In this document: one piece after another, positions 1 to 5,088 of the stretch
Position numbering within the stretch: position 1 is the stretch's first letter
Layout of the letters: every line of letters starts with the position of its first letter
Source of the DNA: JAMOQA01 sp964582785
GTDB lineage: Bacteria; Acidobacteriota; Polarisedimenticolia; J045
DNA length: 7,283 nt
Reading direction: 5' to 3'
Assembly: GCA_964582785.1 (NCBI GenBank)
Contig: CAZOTT010000127.1
Coordinates: 1 to 7,283 of the forward strand
Program-made: the position numbers and the translations under genes
The notes under the pieces: generated by a model
Database searches by the model: none
Seen by the model: the letters and a program-made list of their open reading frames with translations, nothing else
Told to the model about the DNA's origin: nothing

Positions 1-1
1 G

Positions 2-424
2 CGGCTGTTCCGCTACCACGGTGCGGAGCACAAGGTCGTCCATGCCTGGGAGGCGGGCCGCGGGATGGACCCGGCCACGGTCCAGCGGTACCCGGTGCTC
101 CACCCGCGCTGCGGGACGTCGTTCCTCCTCTTCGTGATGATCGTCTCGATCCTCGTCTTCTGCTTCATCCCGGCCGCCTGGCCGGCGTGGGGGAAGGCGC
201 TCGCCCGGGTCGCCCTGGTCCCGCTGATCGCCGGCCTCTCCTACGAGCTGATCCGGTTCTCGGCCCGCCACCGGGACCACCCGCTGGCCCGGGTCCTCGT
301 CCAGCCCGGGCTGTGGCTCCAGCGGCTGACGACCGGCGAGCCGGACGACGCGATGGTCGAGGTCTCCCTCGCCGCCTTCCACCGGGCGGCGGAACTCGAG
401 GGAGACGGGCGGTTCGTCCTGTAA
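2..424 (+). CDS. DUF1385 (YqhQ-type) membrane protein, 5' end missing
   Basis: This is the C-terminal 140 residues of a DUF1385 family membrane protein; the start lies left of the window. The frame opens with F-R-Y-H-G-A-E-H-K and continues with H-P-R-C-G-T-S-F, the two most recognisable signatures of the family. These are His/Cys-containing and may bind metal, but that is inference. Two hydrophobic segments follow: one from the T-S-F-L-L-F stretch to about A-A-W-P-A-W, and a second around V-A-L-V-P-L-I-A-G-L. A soluble tail ends in the TAA at 422-424. The molecular function of the family is not established. In many bacteria it sits just upstream of prfA and prmC, as here, with about 60 bases between it and prfA, so co-transcription is likely. 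The family assignment is firm; any function is not. Confidence 0.88.
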   Translation, partial: RLFRYHGAEHKVVHAWEAGRGMDPATVQRYPVLHPRCGTSFLLFVMIVSILVFCFIPAAWPAWGKALARVALVPLIAGLSYELIRFSARHRDHPLARVLVQPGLWLQRLTTGEPDDAMVEVSLAAFHRAAELEGDGRFVL

Positions 425-443
425 CATTCGCGGGTGTCGCCCT

Positions 444-469
444 GCCGGGACGCCGCGGGCGTGCCCGGC
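444..469 (+). other. Strong hairpin between the DUF1385 gene and prfA
   Basis: GCCGGG (444-449) pairs with CCCGGC (464-469), and ACGC (450-453) pairs with GCGT (459-462). This gives a 10-bp stem with one bulged G (463) and a 5-base loop. There is no T-run after it, so it is not a classical intrinsic terminator. It lies 15 bases before the chosen prfA start and could stabilise or process the mRNA or limit prfA translation. In DNA this rich in GC, chance pairing is a real alternative. Confidence 0.35.
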
Positions 470-484
470 GCGCGGGGGTGTTCG

Positions 485-1576
485 GTGGCAGACGGCGGGT
501 TCCTCGAGCGGCTCCGGGAGATCGAGGCGGACTTCGAGCGGCTGTCCGCCCGGATGGCGGAGCCGGAGATCGCCGGGGATCCCCGGGCGTACCGGGAGCA
601 CGCCACCCGCTACGCGGAGCTGGAGCCGATCGTCCGGGGGCTCCGCGAGCTGCGGGAGGTGGAGGCCCGGCTGGCGGAGGCCCGGGAGATGGCCCGCGAG
701 GAGGCCGACGAGGATCTCCGCGCCCTCGCCCGGGACGAGGCCCGGGAACTGGAGGCCCGGCGGGAGGAACTTGACCGGGAGATCCGGCTCCTGCTGCTCC
801 CGAAGGACCCGAACGACGAGCGGAACGTCGTGCTCGAGGTCCGGGCCGGGACGGGGGGGGACGAGGCGACGCTCTTCGCGGCGGAGCTTCTCCGGATGTA
901 CCAGCGGTACGCGGAGCGGAAGGGATGGCGGTTCGACGTCGTCTACCTGTCGGGCTCGGAGGTGGGCGGGGTGAAGGAGGCGATCGCCAACGTCTCCGGG
1001 GAGCGGGTCTTCTCGCGGCTGAAGTTCGAGTCGGGAGTCCACCGGGTCCAGCGGGTGCCGGAGACCGAGTCCCAGGGGCGGATCCACACCTCGGCGGCGA
1101 CGGTGGCGGTGCTGCCGGAGGCCGAGGAGGTGGACGTGGAGATCGACGAGGAGAAGGAGCTGCGGATCGACAGCTTCTGCGCCTCGGGGCCCGGCGGCCA
1201 GCACGTCAACCGGACCGCCTCCGCCGTCCGGATCACCCACCTGCCCACCGGCCTCGTGGTCCAGTGCCAGGACGAGAAGTCCTGGCACAAGAACCGGGCG
1301 AAGGCGATGAAGGTGCTGCGGGCCCGCCTGCGGGACCTCTACGAGCGGGAGCGCCACGAGCAGGAAGCCGCCGCCCGGCGGACCATGGTCGGCACCGGCG
1401 ACCGCTCGGAGAAGATCCGGACCTACAACTTTCCCCAGAACCGGGTCACCGACCACCGGATCCACCTGACCCTCCACCGGCTCGACCAGGTGCTCGACGG
1501 GGACCTGGACGAGCTGATCGACGCCCTGGTCGCCGCCGACCAGGCGGCGCGGCTCCGGGCGGAGCTGGCCGGGTGA
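485..1576 (+). CDS. prfA: Peptide chain release factor 1 (RF1)
   Basis: RF1 recognises UAA and UAG stop codons in the ribosomal A site and triggers hydrolysis of peptidyl-tRNA. The product is 363 residues from the GTG at 485, close to the usual length of about 360. The N-terminal helical domain contains the expected A-E-L-E-P-I-V region. The conserved A-G-T-G-G-D-E-A motif is present. The stop-codon-reading P-x-T tripeptide is P-E-T at 192-194, inside R-V-P-E-T-E-S-Q-G-R-I-H-T. The catalytic G-G-Q is at 237-239 in G-P-G-G-Q-H-V-N, and a typical R-T-Y-N-F-P-Q and V-T-D-H-R-I C-terminal region follows. The frame is open to a GTG at 434, but the added 17 residues are unlike the family, whereas starting at 485 aligns F-L-E-R-L-R-E-I-E with normal RF1 N termini; a G-rich stretch (474-479) precedes it. 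The stop is followed closely by prmC, whose product methylates the GGQ glutamine. Confidence 0.97.
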   Translation: MADGGFLERLREIEADFERLSARMAEPEIAGDPRAYREHATRYAELEPIVRGLRELREVEARLAEAREMAREEADEDLRALARDEARELEARREELDREIRLLLLPKDPNDERNVVLEVRAGTGGDEATLFAAELLRMYQRYAERKGWRFDVVYLSGSEVGGVKEAIANVSGERVFSRLKFESGVHRVQRVPETESQGRIHTSAATVAVLPEAEEVDVEIDEEKELRIDSFCASGPGGQHVNRTASAVRITHLPTGLVVQCQDEKSWHKNRAKAMKVLRARLRDLYERERHEQEAAARRTMVGTGDRSEKIRTYNFPQNRVTDHRIHLTLHRLDQVLDGDLDELIDALVAADQAARLRAELAG

Positions 1577-1590
1577 CGGGGAGAAGGGGG
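1577..1590 (+). promoter_or_regulatory. Ribosome-binding region deciding the prmC start
   Basis: The purine-rich GGGGAGAAGGGGGG lies just after the prfA stop and 6 or more bases before the GTG at 1597. It favours 1597 over the earlier in-frame GTG at 1573, which overlaps the prfA TGA and would lack its own close Shine-Dalgarno sequence. Confidence 0.6.
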
Positions 1591-1596
1591 GCGCCG

Positions 1597-2469
1597 GTGA
1601 CCGGGCAGCGGGAGACGGTCGGCGCCCTCCTCGCCCGGGCCGCCGGGCGTCTGGCGGCCGCCGGGATCCCCGCGGCCGACCGGGAGGCCGAGCTGCTCCT
1701 CGAGGCGGCCGGCGGCCCGGACCGGGGGGCGCTCGTCGCGGCCCGGGTGGAGCGGACCGCCTCGCTTCCGGCGGGCACGGTGGACCGGTTCCTGGAACTC
1801 GTTGCCCGGCGGGAGGCGCGGGTTCCCCTCCAGCACCTCCTCGGGAAGTGGCCCTTCCTCGAACTGGACCTGCGGGTCGACGGGCGGGCCCTCGTGCCCC
1901 GCCCGGAGACCGAGGACCTCGCCCTCCTCGCCCGGGAGCGGCTCGCCCCGGGGGAACCGGGGCCGGTCGCGGACGTGGGGACGGGCGGGGGCTGCATCGC
2001 CCTGGCGCTGGCCGCCGCCCGCCCCGCGCTGCGGGTGATCGCCCTCGACCGGGACCCCCGGGCCCTCTCCCTCGCGGCCGAAAACGCCCGGGAGACCGGC
2101 CTCGGCGGCCGGGTCCGTCTCGTGCGGGGAGACCTGCTCGAGCCGGTCCGCCCGGGGGCGGACCTGGCCCTCGCCGTCGCGAACCTGCCCTACGTTCGGG
2201 AGGACGAGTGGCCCTCCCTGCCGCCGGAAGTGCGGGATCACGACCCGCGGGACGCCCTCGTCGGGGGGCGGGACGGGCTCGAGCCGGTCCGCCGCCTCCT
2301 CGCCCAGGCCCCGGCCCGCCTCCGCCCGCGAGGGCGGCTCCTGCTCGAGGTGGCCCCGGGGCAGGTGTCGGCGGCGGGCGCCCTGCTGGCCGGGGCCGGC
2401 TTCCGGGAAGTCGCGGTCCACCGGGACCGGTTCGGCCGGGACCGGGTGGTGGAGGGGGTCCGGCCGTGA
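1597..2469 (+). CDS. prmC: Release factor glutamine methyltransferase PrmC (HemK)
   Basis: PrmC uses S-adenosylmethionine to N5-methylate the glutamine of the GGQ motif in release factors, which is needed for efficient termination. The 290-residue product has the small helical N-terminal substrate-binding domain, then the family signature R-P-E-T-E at 102-106. The Rossmann-fold SAM-binding loop D-V-G-T-G-G-G is at 126-132, an acidic residue ends the next strand (A-L-D-R-D), and the catalytic motif reads N-L-P-Y at 196-199 where many relatives have N-P-P-Y. The end, with L-L-E-V-A-P-G-Q and a C-terminal F-G-R-D-R-V-V, is also typical. It lies directly behind prfA, the usual arrangement, so enzyme and substrate are probably co-expressed. 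The start at 1597 rests on the upstream purine tract; a start at 1573 would add eight residues. Confidence 0.95.
   Translation: MTGQRETVGALLARAAGRLAAAGIPAADREAELLLEAAGGPDRGALVAARVERTASLPAGTVDRFLELVARREARVPLQHLLGKWPFLELDLRVDGRALVPRPETEDLALLARERLAPGEPGPVADVGTGGGCIALALAAARPALRVIALDRDPRALSLAAENARETGLGGRVRLVRGDLLEPVRPGADLALAVANLPYVREDEWPSLPPEVRDHDPRDALVGGRDGLEPVRRLLAQAPARLRPRGRLLLEVAPGQVSAAGALLAGAGFREVAVHRDRFGRDRVVEGVRP
2451..2458 (+). promoter_or_regulatory. Shine-Dalgarno sequence inside the prmC 3' end
   Basis: GGAGGGGG ends 7 bases before the GTG at 2466, which overlaps the prmC stop as GTGA. It supports translation-coupled expression of the following gene and fixes its start. Confidence 0.65.
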
Positions 2470-3236
2470 GCGGGGGCGCGGCCGGGGGATGGCGCCGGTG
2501 GGTGGCCGCCGGGCTCCTCGTCCTCCTGGTCGGCGGCTACGCGGCCTGGCGGGTCGCCGGGTTCGTCGGGGCGGGGCCGCCGCCCCGGGACTGCCGGGCG
2601 CGGATCACCGTCATCGCCGCCGACGGCACCCGCTGGCCCGGGTCCACCTGGCGCTGCCGCCGTCCCGCCGGCCCGGCACCGGCGCTGCTGGTGTGGGGGG
2701 GCTCCCCGGAGGCGACGGAGGCCTGGATCGCCCGGTTCCAGGACGGCTGGCCGTGGTCCGGCCGGGAGGCCTGGACCCTGGACTCCGTTCCTCCCGGGGA
2801 CCGGGCCGCCGTGCGCGGGGCGGTGAACGCCGCCCTCGAGGCGATGGGCGCGGAGTGGTCCGTCGATCCGGGCCGGATCGGGGTCCTGCTGCAGGGACCC
2901 GCCTGCCGGGCGTGGCCGGTGCCGGGGGCCGCGGCGGTGGTCCTGGTGGATCCTCCCGCCGGCCTGGATCTGCCGGATCCTCCGCCGGCCGACCTGCTCG
3001 TGGTGCAGACCGGTCCCCTCGGGTGGACCGGGCGGGCGGCGCGGCGGGCGGACGGATTCTTCCGCTCCCGGCTGCTGCCGCCGGGCGCCGGGGGACGGGC
3101 CCGGGAGGCGGTCCCCGCGGAGCGGGATCAGAACTTGAACGACACCCCGGCGAGGAACCCGGAGGTCTCCTGGGTGATTCCCTTCCGGCCACCGGAGACG
3201 CCGATCGCGTCGTACTCCACCCGGGACAGGCGGTAG
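2466..3236 (+). CDS. Membrane-anchored protein, possible degenerate alpha/beta hydrolase
   Basis: I cannot assign this 256-residue protein to a named family. Residues 1-11 are short and basic at the end (W-R-R-W), and about 12-35 form one hydrophobic segment, so it is probably an N-terminally anchored or secreted protein. The remainder has an alpha/beta-hydrolase-like order: a strand L-L-V-W-G-G-S at 74-80, helix-forming Ala-rich stretches, then V-D-P-G-R-I-G-V at 133-140, which resembles the strand before the nucleophile elbow. The usual G-x-S-x-G is absent (L-L-Q-G-P-A-C follows). Strands A-V-V-L-V-D at 157-162 and D-L-L-V-V-Q-T-G at 176-183 follow. If the fold is right, the protein is probably not a serine hydrolase. 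It is translation-coupled to prmC by a GTGA overlap. Its last 36 codons lie antisense to the end of the convergent beta-barrel gene and look unlike a natural domain end, so the 3' end may have been altered by rearrangement. The gene is well supported; the fold is tentative. Confidence 0.7.
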   Translation: MSGGAAGGWRRWVAAGLLVLLVGGYAAWRVAGFVGAGPPPRDCRARITVIAADGTRWPGSTWRCRRPAGPAPALLVWGGSPEATEAWIARFQDGWPWSGREAWTLDSVPPGDRAAVRGAVNAALEAMGAEWSVDPGRIGVLLQGPACRAWPVPGAAAVVLVDPPAGLDLPDPPPADLLVVQTGPLGWTGRAARRADGFFRSRLLPPGAGGRAREAVPAERDQNLNDTPARNPEVSWVIPFRPPETPIASYSTRDRR

Positions 3237-3802
3237 CCGGCCCGCAGGCGGATCGCCGGGAAGACCTTCAGTTCCACGCCGAGCTCATACTCGTACCCCT
3301 CGGCGTCCTCCCCGTGCCAGAAGGTTCCCCGCGTACCGTCCGGGTCACCGAGCCACGGCGACCAGGCCGCCTCGCCGTAGACGAACAGCAGGCCGCCCAG
3401 GTTCGCCTTCGCGTCGGCGACGAGGCGCGGACCGTCCAGGTCCGCCCCGTCCTTCCCCGGACCGATGGAGATCCTGCTCCAGCCGAGGCCGAGGGCCAGG
3501 TAGTTCTGCTCCGTCGGGGCGATCGCCTTCCAGACGACGTCCACGTGGACGAGTTCCATCTTCCAGGGGCTGGCGTCCCCCTCGGCGTACCCGCCCCGGA
3601 TGCCCCACCGCCCCAGCCACAGGCGGGCCCAGGCGGCCGGGGCGGCCCCGTCTTCCTTTTCGATCCCCCGGGCGTCCACGTCGTTCTGCCACCAGTACGC
3701 CCCCGCCTCCACGTCCACGGGACCGAGCGCCCGGGCGGGGAGCGAGAGAAGGGGCAGGGCGCAGGCGAAGAACAGGGCCAGGGGGGCGATGCGTCGAGTC
3801 AT
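3128..3802 (-). CDS. Putative small outer-membrane beta-barrel protein
   Basis: This 224-residue protein probably inserts in the outer membrane. It starts with a Sec signal peptide: M-T-R-R, a hydrophobic core at about 5-21, and a likely cleavage after A-R-A at residue 25. The mature part of about 199 residues is rich in aromatic residues and glycine with alternating hydrophobic strands, for example L-A-L-G-L-G-W, L-L-F-V-Y-G-E-A-A-W, Y-E-Y-E-L-G-V-E-L and I-R-L-R-A-G-Y-R-L. It ends in G-V-S-F-K-F, the terminal phenylalanine used as the BAM recognition signal. The size suits an eight-stranded barrel. No specific family or substrate is recognised. The ATG at 3800-3802 is preceded by GGAGGA four bases away; the frame continues upstream without a plausible signal. 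The gene is divergent from xthA and convergent with the preceding gene, whose 3' end it overlaps. Confidence 0.82.
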   Translation of the reverse strand: MTRRIAPLALFFACALPLLSLPARALGPVDVEAGAYWWQNDVDARGIEKEDGAAPAAWARLWLGRWGIRGGYAEGDASPWKMELVHVDVVWKAIAPTEQNYLALGLGWSRISIGPGKDGADLDGPRLVADAKANLGGLLFVYGEAAWSPWLGDPDGTRGTFWHGEDAEGYEYELGVELKVFPAIRLRAGYRLSRVEYDAIGVSGGRKGITQETSGFLAGVSFKF

Positions 3803-3938
3803 GGCATCCTCCGGTGCCCCGTGGGATCCCGGGGCCTTCCCGGGTAGCATGGAGCGTCCCGGGGGAGGGAGGCAAGGGGACCCCGTTCGGGCCCGGACGG
3901 GCACTCCCCCGGGGCCCCGGGGAAGGCGAGGAGGGACC
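3803..3938. promoter_or_regulatory. Divergent spacer between the beta-barrel gene and xthA
   Basis: These 136 bases must hold the start signals for both flanking genes unless transcription comes from further away. I see no convincing -35/-10 pair. On the minus strand GGAGGA (3807-3812) is the ribosome-binding site of the beta-barrel gene, and GCCCCG/CGGGGC (3816-3821 with 3830-3835) can form a hairpin just before it. On the plus strand CCCGTTC (3882-3888) can pair with GGACGGG (3895-3901) with one G-T wobble. A doubled CCCCGGGG lies at 3907-3922, directly before the xthA ribosome-binding site GAGGAGGG (3928-3935). All these elements are very GC-rich and could be compositional. Confidence 0.45.
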
Positions 3939-4727
3939 GTGCCGGACGCGACCTGGACCGTGGCCAGCTGGAACGTGAACTCGATCCGGGTGCGGGCGGA
4001 GCAGGTGGCCGCGTGGCTCGCGGAACGCCGGCCCGACGTGCTCGCGCTCCAGGAACTGAAGGTGCCGGAGGAGGAGTTTCCCCGGGAGATCTTCGAGGAG
4101 CTGGGCTACCGCGCCCTCGTCCACGGCCAGAAGACCTGGAACGGCGTCGCCCTCCTCGCCCGGGGAGACCTGGCGGAGGTCCGGCGGCGGCTGCCGGGCA
4201 TGGAGGACGACCCCCAGGCGCGGTTCCTCGCGGCGCGGGCGGACGGCGTGCTGGTGGCCGGGGTCTACGTACCCAACGGGCAGGCGGTGGGGACCGACAA
4301 GTACGCCTACAAGCTGCGCTGGCTGGAGGCCCTCGCCCGCTGGTTCGAGGAGGAACGGGACCCGTCCGAGCCGCTCGTCCTCTGCGGCGACTTCAACATC
4401 GCCCCGGAGGAGCGGGACCTGTGGGACCCGGAGGCGTTCCGGGACCAGGTCCTGTTTTCCGCGCCCGAGCGGGCGGCCCTTGAGCGCCTGCTCTCCTGGG
4501 GCCTCGCGGACGTCTTCCGCCGCTTCCACGAGGAGGGCGGCCACTACTCCTGGTGGGACTACCGGCAGGCCGCCTTCCGCCGGAACATGGGCGCCCGCAT
4601 CGACCTGGTCCTGGTGACGCCCCCCCTTCTCGAGCGGGCGCTCTCCGCCGAGATCGACCGGGCCCCCCGCCGGCTTCCCCGTCCCTCCGACCACGCCCCC
4701 GTCCTCGCCACCTTCCGCCGTCTCTGA
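3939..4727 (+). CDS. xthA: Exodeoxyribonuclease III / AP endonuclease
   Basis: The enzyme cuts the DNA backbone 5' of abasic sites in base-excision repair and can degrade one strand in the 3' to 5' direction; it acts in the cytoplasm with a divalent metal ion. The 262-residue product is near the 268 of the E. coli enzyme and belongs to the endonuclease/exonuclease/phosphatase superfamily. Metal and catalytic motifs are all visible: W-N-V-N-S with Asn12, L-Q-E-L-K with metal-binding Glu39, Y-V-P-N-G around 110-114, G-D-F-N with Asp151 and Asn153, and S-D-H with Asp251 and His252 near the end. W-W-D-Y-R (in the segment before the last third) is also typical of this family. The GTG at 3939 follows GAGGAGGG at 3928-3935 and gives an N terminus that matches the family. 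The frame is open upstream to about 3600, but that stretch is antisense to the beta-barrel gene. It appears to be a single-gene transcription unit, followed five bases after its stop by a hairpin. Confidence 0.95.
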   Translation: MPDATWTVASWNVNSIRVRAEQVAAWLAERRPDVLALQELKVPEEEFPREIFEELGYRALVHGQKTWNGVALLARGDLAEVRRRLPGMEDDPQARFLAARADGVLVAGVYVPNGQAVGTDKYAYKLRWLEALARWFEEERDPSEPLVLCGDFNIAPEERDLWDPEAFRDQVLFSAPERAALERLLSWGLADVFRRFHEEGGHYSWWDYRQAAFRRNMGARIDLVLVTPPLLERALSAEIDRAPRRLPRPSDHAPVLATFRRL

Positions 4728-4731
4728 GTAA

Positions 4732-4774
4732 GAACCGGCGCTGCCGGAAGGGTGCGCCCTTCGGCTGCCGGTTC
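4732..4774 (+). terminator. Hairpin after xthA, possible terminator without T-run
   Basis: GAACCGGC (4732-4739) pairs perfectly with GCCGGTTC (4767-4774). An inner GAAGGG/CCCTTC stem closes on the four-base loop TGCG, with three further GCC/GGC pairs possible across a bulged G. The structure begins five bases after the xthA stop. No T-run follows, so it may terminate poorly, may need Rho, or may mainly protect the 3' end. Confidence 0.5.
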
Positions 4775-4902
4775 CGTGCCGCAGCCGATCGCGGTGCCCG
4801 GTGGTCCCGCTCGCCGCGCGGGGAACACGGCCCGGTGCCGCCTGCCCCGGCGGAGGGCGCCGACAGGGTGGCGACCGCCATGGCCCCTGCGTGGGTGTCC
4901 CG

Positions 4903-4935
4903 GCTGGAGGACGGACCGGAGCGCTCTCCTCCAGC
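4903..4935. repeat. Perfect 9-bp inverted repeat
   Basis: GCTGGAGGA (4903-4911) is the exact reverse complement of TCCTCCAGC (4927-4935), with 15 bases between. It may be an RNA stem, an operator, or the leftover of a termination structure; nothing here decides between these. Confidence 0.55.
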
Positions 4936-5019
4936 GGACCTGTTCACGATGCCGGACAGGCGAAGGTTTGGCGGCAGAAGAAGTTCTTTCGATCCAGCAA
5001 CTTGCTCGGCGACCGGATG

Positions 5020-5067
5020 GCAAGCCCCTTGCTCTGAGCGGGGCGGACCCCGGATGGGCCGGGGACC
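5020..5067 (+). promoter_or_regulatory. Competing hairpins just before the ribosome-binding site of the long exported-protein gene
   Basis: GCAAG (5020-5024) can pair with CTTGC (5028-5032). Alternatively GCCCC (5024-5028) can pair with GGGGC (5040-5044), extended inward by GCT/AGC across a TT bulge. These two folds exclude each other. Next, CCCCGG (5048-5053) pairs with CCGGGG (5059-5064) around a five-base loop, and the ribosome-binding site begins eight bases after 5067. The arrangement fits a regulatory 5' leader, but no known riboswitch class is recognised. Confidence 0.35.
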
Positions 5068-5074
5068 CGAGCCA

Positions 5075-5083
5075 GAGGGAGGG
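5075..5083 (+). promoter_or_regulatory. Strong ribosome-binding site of the exported-protein gene
   Basis: GAGGGAGGG lies five bases before the ATG at 5089. A GTG directly before it (5086) is in the same frame and could serve as an alternative start one codon earlier. Confidence 0.75.
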
Positions 5084-5088
5084 TTGTG

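Larger units (their letters stand above)
4728..5088. other. Gene-free 361-base spacer and presumed leader
   Basis: No convincing gene lies here: the open frames on both strands lack family-like sequence and a ribosome-binding site. Besides the hairpin after xthA, it contains a perfect 9-bp inverted repeat (4903-4935), two 11-base palindromes centred at 4983 and 5001, and competing hairpins between 5020 and 5067. The part from about 4960 to 5010 is relatively AT-rich for this window, as expected near a promoter or a structured leader. No standard sigma-70 promoter is clear to the eye. Confidence 0.5.

Noticed and set aside
434..484. Earlier GTG start for prfA
   Set aside because: The added 17 residues do not resemble RF1, there is no good ribosome-binding site before 434, and the region folds as a hairpin.
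1423..2421. Minus-strand open frame of 332 codons across prfA and prmC
   Set aside because: It is a product of very high GC, where stop codons are rare; the plus strand encodes two well-recognised proteins here.
2489..3847. Plus-strand open frame of 452 codons
   Set aside because: The translation is a low-complexity Gly/Arg/Pro-rich shadow that crosses two real genes in other frames.
3803..3904. Upstream extension of the beta-barrel gene to 3904
   Set aside because: The extension would put about 34 charged and proline-rich residues before the signal peptide, while the ATG at 3802 has a close GGAGGA.
4801..5037. Possible small gene of 78 codons in the spacer
   Set aside because: GTG start without a ribosome-binding site, Gly/Arg/Pro-rich translation typical of shadow frames, and it overlaps the structured leader.
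4940..5070. Cyclic-di-GMP (GEMM) riboswitch in the leader of the exported-protein gene
   Set aside because: The stretch GGATGGCAAGCC loosely resembles part of the consensus, but the upstream GGCAAACC-like segment and the closing CCGGGUUGCCG-like stem are not present.
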